Positions 6,361 to 15,141 of a stretch of DNA of 33,751 nt are shown piece after piece. The stretch's first letter is position 1; each line of letters begins with the position of its first letter. The notes beneath the pieces are model-generated. The model was not told the DNA's origin and ran no database searches. It saw only the letters and a program-made list of their open reading frames with translations. Position numbers and translations under genes: made by a program. The stretch comes from Suilimivivens sp964507235 (GTDB lineage: Bacteria > Bacillota > Clostridia > Lachnospirales > Lachnospiraceae). The stretch is from positions 1 through 33,751 of the forward strand of contig CAZDPE010000014.1 in the NCBI GenBank assembly GCA_964507235.1, given 5' to 3'.

Positions 6361-8427
6361 CTAAATCAATGCATTGGCATCAAGTATCAATGCCACTTCA
6401 CCATCGCCTAAAATAGTTGCACCGCTGATAATCTTACACTTACTGATATACTTACCAAGGGACTTGATAACAATTTCCTGCTGTCCCATCAGCTCATCCA
6501 CTACAAGACCTGCCAGTTTTTCTCCCTTTTTAACAATAACGACTACCATATTATCTTCTGCTGACTTAAGACTCTGGATATCCAGTTCTTCACTTAATCT
6601 GATAATCGGAATAACATTTCCTCTTAAATTAATTACCTCTTTATTGCCTACCAGCTTAATTTCACTGGGACTGATATCCTCGATAGTCTGAATACTGCCA
6701 AGTGAAATCGCATATTTCTCTCCTCCTACAGTTACCATCAGGGCCTGGATAATAGCCAGGGTAAGCGGCAGTCTGATAATCCATGTACTGCCCTCTCCAA
6801 GCTTTGATTTAACCTCAACCTCTCCGCTTAAGGATTCAATCTTGGATTTCACCACATCAAGCCCTACACCTCTTCCTGATACGTCAGAAATTTTCTTGGC
6901 TGTAGAAAAGCCTGCATGGAACAGAAGATTGATAATATCCTTCTCGCTCATGCTCTCTCCCTGCTCCGGAGTAATAACGCCTCTCTCAATAGCAGTGTTC
7001 TTAACAGCCTCCACGTTGATTCCATTGCCGTCGTCACGCACCTCAATCACTACGTTATTGCCATCCTGATAAGCATCCAGGAATATGGAACCGACCTCGG
7101 GCTTTCCTCTCTGTACACGAACCTCTGCAGTTTCAAGTCCATGATCCGCTGCATTACGTAAAAGATGCATCAGCGGATCGCCAATCTCATCAACTACGGT
7201 TCTGTCCAGCTCCGTTTCCTCACCGGACATATATAATTCCATTTTCTTATCCAGTTTCTTGGAAAGTTCCCGAATCATTCTGGGGAACTTGCTTACAACA
7301 CTCTCTATAGGCACCATTCGCACCTTCATAACCGACTCATGAAGATTCGTGGTTACACTTTCCAGATATTCAATCTGCTCGTTAAAACCGGTACCGCCGG
7401 CCACGCCTTCTGTATTGGATGCGGAAACCAGGGAGTTCTTGGCAATAATAAGTTCGCTTACAAGATTCATAAGAACATCCAGCTTCTCAATATCCACTCG
7501 CACAGTTCTGTTCACTACCGGCTTGCCTGCCTTTTTATCCGCCTGCTTTGCAGCAGTTCCCTGAGTCTTCTCGGGTGACGCCTGAGGCTTTAATTCCTCT
7601 TTCTTAACTTCCGCCGCTTCTTCAGCAGCCTTGTACGCCGCAATTTCCGCTGTTTCAAACACGCCGCCTGTTACCGATTCGATTTCAGACACATTCCGGG
7701 CTGCCTGGATGAGCTGCTCAAGAGAATGATCGGATACCACGATCAGGCTGAATTCCAAATCGAATTTCTCATCTTCGATGTCCTGGGACGAAGGATTGCA
7801 TACAATAATTTCCGCTATTTCCTCAATCGCCTTATATACCAGAAAAGCTCTGGCAGCTTTCAGGATACAGGCTTCCTGCACCCTGATATCAAGACCGTAT
7901 ATCTGTTTTCCCTGTTCCTTTGCAGCAGCAAAAACATGTTTCTCCGGATTGCCTATCGGGATTTCTTTCCACCTGCACTCACTGACTGCGGGCACAGCGC
8001 TTTTCTCCGGTTTATTTTCCGGCAGCTCCTTTTCCTCCTCTTTGCCGGCATTCAGAAACGCATTCAGCTGATCGATCAAGGGCTTATTATCATTCGTGCC
8101 TTCATCAGCGGATTCCTGGATATTATTTGTATATTCCTCCAATGCATCCAGGCATTGGAACAAAATATCAATTAATCCGGACGTCACCTTCATGGATCCG
8201 CTTCTGATCTCGGAAAATACATTTTCCATGTCATGCGTCAGCGTCTGCATACGCTTATATCCCATGGTTCCTGCCATTCCCTTCAGTGAATGGGCTGCAC
8301 GGAATATTTCATTGATTGTATCAGAATCCTCCGGTGACTGCTCCAGATTTAAAATCTGCGCATTCAGGCTTTCCAAATGCTCTTTTGTTTCATCAAGAAA
8401 AATTCCCAGATATTGATTTACATCCAT
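6361..8427 (-). CDS. cheA: chemotaxis histidine kinase CheA
   Basis: CheA, 688 residues, phosphorylates CheY. Domain order: HPt with phospho-acceptor His46 in FRAAHSLKG; a P2-type CheY-docking domain (about 165-262); a linker; dimerisation helices starting near 303; the HATPase domain with N-box Asn425 (LLRNAADHG), G1 box DDGNG (465-469) and G2 box GRGVGLDVV (518-526); and a CheW-like P5 domain (about 560-688). All residues needed for autophosphorylation are present. It starts one base after the cheB stop codon, and its GGGGGT ribosome binding site lies inside the end of cheB, so translation is likely coupled. Confidence 0.97.
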   Translation of the reverse strand: MDVNQYLGIFLDETKEHLESLNAQILNLEQSPEDSDTINEIFRAAHSLKGMAGTMGYKRMQTLTHDMENVFSEIRSGSMKVTSGLIDILFQCLDALEEYTNNIQESADEGTNDNKPLIDQLNAFLNAGKEEEKELPENKPEKSAVPAVSECRWKEIPIGNPEKHVFAAAKEQGKQIYGLDIRVQEACILKAARAFLVYKAIEEIAEIIVCNPSSQDIEDEKFDLEFSLIVVSDHSLEQLIQAARNVSEIESVTGGVFETAEIAAYKAAEEAAEVKKEELKPQASPEKTQGTAAKQADKKAGKPVVNRTVRVDIEKLDVLMNLVSELIIAKNSLVSASNTEGVAGGTGFNEQIEYLESVTTNLHESVMKVRMVPIESVVSKFPRMIRELSKKLDKKMELYMSGEETELDRTVVDEIGDPLMHLLRNAADHGLETAEVRVQRGKPEVGSIFLDAYQDGNNVVIEVRDDGNGINVEAVKNTAIERGVITPEQGESMSEKDIINLLFHAGFSTAKKISDVSGRGVGLDVVKSKIESLSGEVEVKSKLGEGSTWIIRLPLTLAIIQALMVTVGGEKYAISLGSIQTIEDISPSEIKLVGNKEVINLRGNVIPIIRLSEELDIQSLKSAEDNMVVVIVKKGEKLAGLVVDELMGQQEIVIKSLGKYISKCKIISGATILGDGEVALILDANALI

Positions 8428-8428
8428 T

Positions 8429-9040
8429 TTAATTTACCCCCACGTTCTTAATGATTTCATTTGCAATTTGTTCCAACGGCATTTCCTTATCACTCAGCCC
8501 TGCCTGCGTAACACTTCTTGGCATACCATACACCACACAGGTTTCTTCGTTTTGGGCAATTACCGTTAACTTCTTCTTTTCCTTCAGCATTTTAATTCCT
8601 GCGGTTCCATCAGCTCCCATGCCGGTGAGAACCACACATATCACTTCATCATAAATACTTTCAGAAAGTGATTCATACATAAAATTAGCACAAGGCCTTA
8701 CCCCTTCTCTTGGTGGTTCATCTGTATAATGAATGATATGCCTTCCGCCCTGCCGCACCACATTCATATGCCTTCCGCCCTTAGCCAGATAAGCATGACC
8801 ATTTTCAAGAATATCGCCTTCTGCCGCTTCTTTAACAGAAAGTTCACTTAAGGAGTCAAGCCGTTTCCCAAGCGCTTCGGTAAAGCCTGCCGGCATATGC
8901 TGCACAATCAGCACCGGCGCATTCAAGCTGGAAGGGAGCTTTGGAATCAAAACCTGTAATGCTTTAGGTCCGCCGGTAGAACTGGCAACCGCAATAATTT
9001 TTTTACCGGTTTGCTTCATGTCTGTTTTCATGGCACCCAT
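8429..9040 (-). CDS. cheB: CheB-type methylesterase, catalytic domain only (no receiver domain)
   Basis: This 203-residue protein is the C-terminal methylesterase domain of CheB, which removes methyl groups from chemoreceptor glutamates. The catalytic triad is present: Ser21 in ASSTGGP, His48 in VQHMPAGF and Asp144 in TGMGADG. Full-length CheB is about 350 residues with an N-terminal receiver domain; here the ORF begins right at the catalytic domain and the 94 bases upstream do not encode one. The enzyme is therefore probably not activated by CheA phosphorylation in the standard way. Partner methyltransferase cheR is not in the window. TAGGGAAAGT precedes the ATG. Confidence 0.93.
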   Translation of the reverse strand: MGAMKTDMKQTGKKIIAVASSTGGPKALQVLIPKLPSSLNAPVLIVQHMPAGFTEALGKRLDSLSELSVKEAAEGDILENGHAYLAKGGRHMNVVRQGGRHIIHYTDEPPREGVRPCANFMYESLSESIYDEVICVVLTGMGADGTAGIKMLKEKKKLTVIAQNEETCVVYGMPRSVTQAGLSDKEMPLEQIANEIIKNVGVN

Positions 9041-9067
9041 ACTTTCCCTATTCTATATTTCTCCTGT

Positions 9068-9081
9068 CCGGATTTCTCCGG
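9068..9081 (-). other. short hairpin with GAAA tetraloop in the cheB leader
   Basis: On the minus strand CCGGA-GAAA-TCCGG forms a 5-bp stem closed by a GNRA-type tetraloop. It sits about 28 bases before the cheB start and downstream of the candidate extended -10 promoter. No T run follows, so it is not a terminator. It may stabilise the 5' end of a shorter che transcript. Confidence 0.4.
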
Positions 9082-9092
9082 CCCGTTAATTC

Positions 9093-9101
9093 AGTATAGC
9101 A
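9093..9101 (-). promoter_or_regulatory. possible extended -10 promoter upstream of cheB
   Basis: In the 94-base gap between the PilZ gene and cheB, the minus strand reads TGCTATACT, an extended -10 element (TG-n-TATACT) for the housekeeping sigma factor. No good -35 box lies 17 bases upstream, which extended -10 promoters can tolerate. It could provide internal transcription of cheB-cheA-cheW-cheC-cheD-fliA independent of the main operon promoter. The evidence is sequence match only. Confidence 0.35.
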
Positions 9102-9134
9102 CAACTTGCACTTCACATGGGTGCATAGTAACCA

Positions 9135-9860
9135 TTATAGTCCTTTTTCTCTTTTTCTGTTTTTTCTTTCCTCTTCAAATATAAACCGGATAATTTCCTC
9201 TCTGTCCATGGTATCAATATCTATGTATTGTGCACGATGCTCATAAACCCCCGGCTTATCATCAAGCTCCTTGACAGCTATAATTTTGGCGATAAGTGTA
9301 TACTCTTTATCTCTTCCTTTTATCAAAAGATGATATTTGCAGCATATCAGACTATCCGGCTCGTAACAGTAATCTCCTACAAAACGAATACCGCCGCCGC
9401 TGATGTCCACAATAATGCTGTGCTTCAAAGGGAGCCCCGGCACCAGATATTTTGACTTTTTTTCCACCGCCTGTATTTCTTCCTTTTCCAGGGAACGGGC
9501 ATTCATCTCAAGAGCACAGCTTAACCGGTAATATTCTCTTCTCTGAAATTTTCTCAGATTACTGGTAAGTTCAAGCTGCAGGATATATTTTGCGTCGGAT
9601 TTATATCTGTCAATTACTTTTGCAAAACACTGATACAGGCCGGACGCAGTATAAAAATATAAATCGTATTCCACATCTACGGGAAGTAAAATCAATTTTG
9701 ATTTCTCCATAGGCATATAGATTTCCAGACGGTCATCAGAAAGTACATCATAAACAAGAGTCTGATATACTTTTTTCTTTTCTGTTTCGTCCACATATTT
9801 CACTCTTTCAACTGCCTGTATCTCCAGCTTATTTCCCGGTATCACATATTTTGACAGCAT
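9135..9860 (-). CDS. PilZ-domain c-di-GMP receptor (YcgR-like flagellar brake)
   Basis: A 241-residue protein with a YcgR-type N-terminal domain (about 1-100) and a C-terminal PilZ domain. The c-di-GMP binding signatures are visible: R108-EYY-R112 in FQRREYYR, and D152-I-S154-GG-G157 in VDISGGGIRF. Such proteins bind the switch or stator when c-di-GMP is high and slow the motor; MotI (formerly YpfA) in Bacillus is an example. Its place in the operon between flhG and cheB supports a motility role. It follows flhG by 20 bases. Whether it acts on MotA, FliG or FliM cannot be told from sequence. Confidence 0.9.
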   Translation of the reverse strand: MLSKYVIPGNKLEIQAVERVKYVDETEKKKVYQTLVYDVLSDDRLEIYMPMEKSKLILLPVDVEYDLYFYTASGLYQCFAKVIDRYKSDAKYILQLELTSNLRKFQRREYYRLSCALEMNARSLEKEEIQAVEKKSKYLVPGLPLKHSIIVDISGGGIRFVGDYCYEPDSLICCKYHLLIKGRDKEYTLIAKIIAVKELDDKPGVYEHRAQYIDIDTMDREEIIRFIFEEERKNRKREKGL

Positions 9861-9880
9861 TCTGCGTTCCTCCTAACCAA

Positions 9881-10759
9881 TTATTTTTTTCTTCCTGCAA
9901 CAATATGCGAAAAGAATGCCGCCATTCCCCGTTTTGCTGCAGGCTGGACAAGTTCCTTATTCATCAGCTTAGCCGCAATTTCCTGATAAGCAAGAGCCGA
10001 CTTCGCCCCGGGTGACTGTAAAGATACCGGTACCTGCTGCATAACAGCTTTGGAAAGCTGGCTGTCTTGCGGTACTGCCCCCAGATACATGATTGGAAGC
10101 TTCAGATACCGTCCTACGACTGTATTCAATTTATTAAACAATATCTGGCCTTCATTCCGGTTGTCTACTTTATTGGCAATCATCTGAATCTGGTAAGCCG
10201 ATCCCGAAAACTTCGGATGATGCCGCAAAGCCTTTAAAAGAGAATAAGAATCCGTAATGGATGTGGGTTCAGGCGTAGTGACCAGCAGTATCTCTTCGCT
10301 TGCAACCAGAAATTCCAGCACCGCATCGGATATCCCCGCTCCGGTGTCCACGAGAACGATATCCGCAATGGCATCAAGCTCAGCCAGATTCTGTATAATG
10401 GATATCAGATAATCCCTGCTTAAATTTGATAAGCCCACGATACCGGAACCTCCTGAAATAAATCCAACTTCCATGGGACCCCATGTAATAATTTCCCTGA
10501 TATTTTTCCCCTGATAAATCAAATCACAGAGATTGTGCTTTGGCACCGTTCCAAACATGATTTCTATATTAGCCAGCCCAAAATCGGCATCCAGTATAAT
10601 CACTCTCTGCCCCATCTTTTTGAATTGTATCGCCAGATTAATTGCCGTATTGGATTTGCCAACACCGCCCTTGCCGCTGGTTACTGTAATAATCCGTGCC
10701 GTGGGTCTTGGATTATTATTAGCTTTTATTATATTCCGTAATTGTTCGGCCTGATCCAT
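9881..10759 (-). CDS. flhG: MinD-like ATPase FlhG (YlxH/FleN), flagellar number regulator
   Basis: FlhG, a ParA/MinD-type ATPase that controls flagellar number and placement with FlhF. The deviant Walker A motif SGKGGVGKSN (residues 28-37) begins right after an N-terminal peptide (MDQAEQLRNIIK) of the kind that stimulates FlhF GTPase. ILDADFGLANIEI, VLVDTGAG and the C-terminal basic/hydrophobic helix (AAFFSHIVAGRKK), probably membrane-binding, are typical. I chose the ATG at 10759 because it gives the conserved MDQAEQLR start and has GAGGAA nine bases upstream; ATG 10780 and TTG 10786 are possible longer starts. It follows flhF closely. Confidence 0.94.
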   Translation of the reverse strand: MDQAEQLRNIIKANNNPRPTARIITVTSGKGGVGKSNTAINLAIQFKKMGQRVIILDADFGLANIEIMFGTVPKHNLCDLIYQGKNIREIITWGPMEVGFISGGSGIVGLSNLSRDYLISIIQNLAELDAIADIVLVDTGAGISDAVLEFLVASEEILLVTTPEPTSITDSYSLLKALRHHPKFSGSAYQIQMIANKVDNRNEGQILFNKLNTVVGRYLKLPIMYLGAVPQDSQLSKAVMQQVPVSLQSPGAKSALAYQEIAAKLMNKELVQPAAKRGMAAFFSHIVAGRKK

Positions 10760-10792
10760 TTTATTTTCTTCCTCACTCATCCTCAAAACTTT

Positions 10793-11950
10793 TTAATTCT
10801 TTCTGCCTCCTAAAAGCAGCTTCACCGTTTTCTGGGGATTAAAATTTTCAATATCATCAGGTACATTCTGCCCACAGGTAACATAAGACAAATCCGCTCC
10901 TGTATGCAGCTTTAAGTTAAGTAAATTACCCAGCGCAGTTGTTTCATCCAGCTTGGTAAATATCAGTTTATAATCCGTCATGGCGCTGTAAGCATCCGCA
11001 ATGTCTATAAGATCCTTATATTTGGTTGTGGCGCTGAGGACAAGAAATACCTCCTTCTCTGCAAGCCCGTCCGCCGAATAAATAAAATCCTTCAGACTTT
11101 CTCTCTGCGGTTGATTACGATGCGAGTGGCCGGCAGTATCCACTAAAATGAAATCACATTCCTTAAAATCCTTCACTGCCTTCTTTATTTCCTCCGGCGC
11201 ATAAACAATTCTGAACGGCACCTCAAGAATACCGGCGTAGGTGCGAAGCTGCTCCGCCGCCGCAATCCGGTAAGTGTCCGCTGTGAGAAGAGCCAGCTTC
11301 TTTCCTTCCTCCACCCTGAATTTAGATGCAATTTTAGCAATCGTCGTCGTTTTTCCCACTCCTGTAGGCCCTACAAAGAAAAGGAGCTTAGTTCCCTTTT
11401 CAGAAGCTTCTATCTGCCTGGGCTTGCCGAACTTTAATATCATTTTCTGGTAAACATTTGCAAGGGCATAATCAAAAGGGATGCCTGGCTTATTCATTTT
11501 TTCAATCTCATCGATAATCTGATTGGCGTATATTTCGTCTACTTCATTTTCCAGCATGGTATTATAAAGGAGCTTTATAAAACGCTCCATTTCACTGTCC
11601 TCTTCCTCCAAAGGCTCTGAATTCATATTTTCTTCCGGCTTTTGGAACTGCTGTTCAAGAAGCGTATGGAGATTATCCAGTTTTTCTTCGATCAAACTGC
11701 TGTCCGGCTTTGTTTCTTCTTTTTTACTTTCATCTCTTTTTACTTCTTCTTTTCTGGCAGAAATGATTCGCTGCTCCGGCTCTTCTTCCAACGCAACGGT
11801 CACCTCTGTAAGCTGAGGCTTTAAAAAGCTGAATATCCCTTTTTTCTTCACGCTTTTGACATTCATCACCACCACATTGTTTCCCAGCTCTTTTTTTGCG
11901 GTTTCTACCGCTTCCGCTTCTGTTTTTCCCTGAAATTTCTTGATTATCAT
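10793..11950 (-). CDS. flhF: SRP-type GTPase FlhF
   Basis: FlhF, 385 residues, is the signal-recognition-particle-family GTPase that sets the site of flagellar assembly. It has a short N-terminal B domain (MIIKKFQGKTEAEAVETAKK), an acidic and Lys-rich linker (about 55-120), and NG domains with P-loop GPTGVGKTT (194-202), ADTYRIAAAEQLRTYA, G3 DTAGHS (from 271) and G4 TKLD (332-335). The start codon overlaps the flhA stop (ATGA). The regulator flhG lies directly downstream. Confidence 0.96.
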   Translation of the reverse strand: MIIKKFQGKTEAEAVETAKKELGNNVVVMNVKSVKKKGIFSFLKPQLTEVTVALEEEPEQRIISARKEEVKRDESKKEETKPDSSLIEEKLDNLHTLLEQQFQKPEENMNSEPLEEEDSEMERFIKLLYNTMLENEVDEIYANQIIDEIEKMNKPGIPFDYALANVYQKMILKFGKPRQIEASEKGTKLLFFVGPTGVGKTTTIAKIASKFRVEEGKKLALLTADTYRIAAAEQLRTYAGILEVPFRIVYAPEEIKKAVKDFKECDFILVDTAGHSHRNQPQRESLKDFIYSADGLAEKEVFLVLSATTKYKDLIDIADAYSAMTDYKLIFTKLDETTALGNLLNLKLHTGADLSYVTCGQNVPDDIENFNPQKTVKLLLGGRKN

Positions 11951-13980
11951 GCTGTCACCATTCCTACAGACTGTAATTCAACATTACTTTCGATTTCATT
12001 ATACGATACTACGATGATATCTTTATAGTAATCCTCTGTCAACCGCTTAAAATACATACGCACAATAGGCGATGTTATGATGATAGGATTCTTCCCCAGG
12101 TTTTCCAGCTTTGCCAGCTCATTTCCTACCGATTTCATAATATTTTTCGTTTTTTCCGGATCCAATGTCAGATAAGCTCCGTTTTCGGTCTGCTTTACAC
12201 TGGACATAATCTCCTGTTCCAGCTTCGGATCCAGTGTAACCACGCTTGTGGTTTCATTAGCGGGGAAAAATTTGCTCGATATTGCCCGTTTCAGGCTTTG
12301 CCTTACATACTCTGTTAAAATATCCGTATCTCTGGTGCCGGACGCATAATCGGCCAGGGTTTCAAAAATGGTAAGCAGATCTCTTATGGAAATACCCTCC
12401 TTCAAAAGATTCTGAAGCACCTTTTGAATTTCCCCAAGTCCAAGAAGCTTTGGTATCAGCTCTTCCACCAGGGAAGGATTTGTTTCTTTCAGATTATTGA
12501 CAAGATTCTGCACATCCTGTCTTGTAAGCAGCTCCGAAATATGCTGCCTTATGATTTCCGTCAAATGAGTGGCAATAATGGAAGGCGGATCTACAACTGT
12601 ATATCCCATACTTTCTGCCCGCTCCCTCTGGCCTTCCGTAATCCAGATGGCAGGCAGGTGGAAGGAGGGTTCAAAAGTAGGAATACCCGTAATTTCTTCT
12701 TCCACATAGCCGGGATTCATAGCCATATAATGGTCAAACAGAATTTCTCCTTCGCTGACCTGTATGCCCTTGATCTTAATAATATACTGGTTGGGATTCA
12801 GCTGTATATTATCACGAAGACGTATGATTGGAACCACCGTGCCAAGTTCAAGGGCTATCTGCCTCCTTATCATAACCACGCGGTCAAGCAGATCGCCTCC
12901 CTGATTCACGTCCGCAAGAGGGATAATGCCATAGCCAAACTCCAATTCAATAGGATCGACCTGCAGCAGACTGTTCACATTTTCAGGCTGCCTGATTTCT
13001 TCCGCAGCAGCTTCTTCTTCATTCACTTCTCCTTCAATCTTCGCCGTTTCTATTTCTCCTGTAATGACTCTTCCGCACACAATAAAGATAAGTCCCAGCG
13101 TCAGAAAAATCAAGGTTGGAAACGGCGTCAGCACTCCCAGCCCCGTAATAATGCCTCCTACAAGATACAGTACTTTGGGAATACCGAAAACCTGCTTCAT
13201 AAGCACTGAACCAAAGTCCGCATCTTTGGATCCCTTAGTTACCAGAATACCGGTAGATAAGGATATTAAAAGGGAAGGAATCTGGCTTACCAGGCCATCG
13301 CCTATGGTCAAAATGGCATATTGATTCAGCGCCGTGTTAATATCCATGCCTCTTTTCAATACGCCCATGGCAATTCCGCCTACAAAATTGACCACCGTAA
13401 TGACCAGGCCTGCAGTGGCATCACCCTTGACATACTTAACGGCGCCATCCATGGAGCCGAAAAAGCTTGCTTCTTCCTGAATCTTATCCCTGCGTCTTTT
13501 TGCCTCTGCATCATTAATGGCCCCGGTATTTAAGTCGGCGTCAATCGCCATCTGTTTACCGGGCATTGCATCCAGGGTAAATCTGGCCGTTACTTCCGCT
13601 ACTCTTTCAGAACCTTTATTAATAACCATAAACTGCACAATAAGCAGAATCAAAAATACAATAACGCCTACTATTAAATCTCCTCCGCCTACATAGCTTC
13701 CGAATGTTTCTACTACTTCACCGGGGTCGCCATTTGTTAAAATCAGCCTGGTTGACGAGATATTCAGTGCAATTCTGAATATGGTCGTAAACAAAAGGAT
13801 TGTCGGGAAAAAGGACATATCCAGAACTTCTTTTGAAAACATGGCGGTAAAAAGAATCGTAAATGCAATTGCGATATTGCAGGCAAGCAGCACATCAAGA
13901 AGCCCGCTTGGGATAGGTACTATCATCATGATAAATGCGGCAAGAAGGTATGCCCCTACCCACAGATCCGCTTTTTTCAT
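11947..13980 (-). CDS. flhA: flagellar export gate protein FlhA
   Basis: FlhA, 677 residues, forms the nonameric ring of the flagellar type III export gate and converts ion flow into protein export. The N-terminal half holds about eight membrane helices and the FHIPEP family signature RIALNISSTR (69-78), followed by the cytoplasmic loop with FFGSMDGAVKYVKGDA. The soluble C-terminal half binds chaperone-substrate complexes. The ATG is preceded by AAAGGAGATGGGTAT. It overlaps flhF by four bases and follows flhB after 35 bases. Confidence 0.97.
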   Translation of the reverse strand: MKKADLWVGAYLLAAFIMMIVPIPSGLLDVLLACNIAIAFTILFTAMFSKEVLDMSFFPTILLFTTIFRIALNISSTRLILTNGDPGEVVETFGSYVGGGDLIVGVIVFLILLIVQFMVINKGSERVAEVTARFTLDAMPGKQMAIDADLNTGAINDAEAKRRRDKIQEEASFFGSMDGAVKYVKGDATAGLVITVVNFVGGIAMGVLKRGMDINTALNQYAILTIGDGLVSQIPSLLISLSTGILVTKGSKDADFGSVLMKQVFGIPKVLYLVGGIITGLGVLTPFPTLIFLTLGLIFIVCGRVITGEIETAKIEGEVNEEEAAAEEIRQPENVNSLLQVDPIELEFGYGIIPLADVNQGGDLLDRVVMIRRQIALELGTVVPIIRLRDNIQLNPNQYIIKIKGIQVSEGEILFDHYMAMNPGYVEEEITGIPTFEPSFHLPAIWITEGQRERAESMGYTVVDPPSIIATHLTEIIRQHISELLTRQDVQNLVNNLKETNPSLVEELIPKLLGLGEIQKVLQNLLKEGISIRDLLTIFETLADYASGTRDTDILTEYVRQSLKRAISSKFFPANETTSVVTLDPKLEQEIMSSVKQTENGAYLTLDPEKTKNIMKSVGNELAKLENLGKNPIIITSPIVRMYFKRLTEDYYKDIIVVSYNEIESNVELQSVGMVTA

Positions 13981-14015
13981 ATACCCATCTCCTTTCCTGT
14001 CTTAGTCTGCCGGCA

Positions 14016-15140
14016 TTAAACTCTGCCCTTCAGATGGTATACAAAAGCAAGCACTTCAGCTACCGCCTGATATAATTCCGGCGGCACCAGTCCGCCTATG
14101 TCAACATTGGCGTAAAGCATTCTCGCCAATGGCTTATTTTCAACCACTTCAACATCATTTTCTTTTGCTGTTTCTTTTATCTTCTGAGCCAGATAATCCT
14201 TTCCCTTGGCAATAACATAAGGAGCGTCATACTTTTCAGGATCATATTTTATGGCCACTGCATAATGAGTAGGATTAGTGATGACCACATCCGCTTCCGG
14301 CAGCTGCTGCATCATACGCCGCCTGGAGGCTTCCATCATACGCGCTTTCTGCTTGCTTTTAATCTGCGGATCGCCTTCCTGGTTTTTATATTCATCCTTG
14401 ACCTCCTGCTTAGTCATCATCATATCATCTTTAAATTTCCATTTTTGATATGCAAAATCAATAAAAGCAATAATCATATATACAGCAGCTATCCGTATCC
14501 CCAAGTCCGTTATCGTTTCCCCAATCCATACAATCGCTTCCTTCCATCCGACTTTATAAAGCACGAAAATTCCGCCGATTCTGTCCTTTAAATATGTATA
14601 AGCGACATAGCACACAACGGCAATCTTTGCAATGGACTTAATCAGCTCTACCAGGGCGTTTTTAGAAAAGATTTTTCCAAAGCCCTTAACGGGATTCAGC
14701 TTACTGAATTTGGGCTGCAGCGGCTTGGTTGTCGGCTTCCATTTCACCTGCGCCACATCGCATACAACAGCCACCAGAACGCCGACGAAAAATACCGGCG
14801 CTATTATCAGCGCCATTTTCAGCATCATACTTTCAACAATGGCGGTAAGCGCGGCGACCGGAATCTGCCCATTATACATCTTTATGACGCTGGGAATCTG
14901 GTTATAAACTCCGGAAAAACATTCTATCAGCCCTGTTCCCATATTGCCCAGATAAATCTTCATCAGCAGAAACAAGGCAAGAAGACCGAAAGCGTTGGCA
15001 ATTTCCTTACTTTTTGCCACCTGCCCTTCTTTTCTGGCATCCTCCAGCTTCTTGGAGGTGGGCTGTTCCGTCTTTTCACCGCCCGGACCATCTTTTGCAA
15101 AAAACTGCAGATTATACTTCAGACTCCTATTTTCCACCAT
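14016..15140 (-). CDS. flhB: flagellar export switch protein FlhB
   Basis: FlhB, 374 residues, switches export specificity from hook to filament proteins after self-cleavage. Four membrane helices lie between about 45 and 230. The autocleavage motif NPTH is at 289-292 in DVVITNPTHYAVAIKY, so cleavage between Asn289 and Pro290 is expected. The N terminus, LQFFAKDGPGGEKTEQPTSK, is typical. The ATG at 15140 starts one base after the fliR stop codon; the GTG at 15149 overlaps fliR and is less likely. FliK, its hook-length partner, is in the same operon. Confidence 0.96.
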   Translation of the reverse strand: MVENRSLKYNLQFFAKDGPGGEKTEQPTSKKLEDARKEGQVAKSKEIANAFGLLALFLLMKIYLGNMGTGLIECFSGVYNQIPSVIKMYNGQIPVAALTAIVESMMLKMALIIAPVFFVGVLVAVVCDVAQVKWKPTTKPLQPKFSKLNPVKGFGKIFSKNALVELIKSIAKIAVVCYVAYTYLKDRIGGIFVLYKVGWKEAIVWIGETITDLGIRIAAVYMIIAFIDFAYQKWKFKDDMMMTKQEVKDEYKNQEGDPQIKSKQKARMMEASRRRMMQQLPEADVVITNPTHYAVAIKYDPEKYDAPYVIAKGKDYLAQKIKETAKENDVEVVENKPLARMLYANVDIGGLVPPELYQAVAEVLAFVYHLKGRV

Positions 15141-15141
15141 C

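Noticed and set aside
12424..13209. 261-codon plus-strand open frame
   Set aside because: It lies wholly opposite flhA, a clear gene; composition is typical of a shadow frame.
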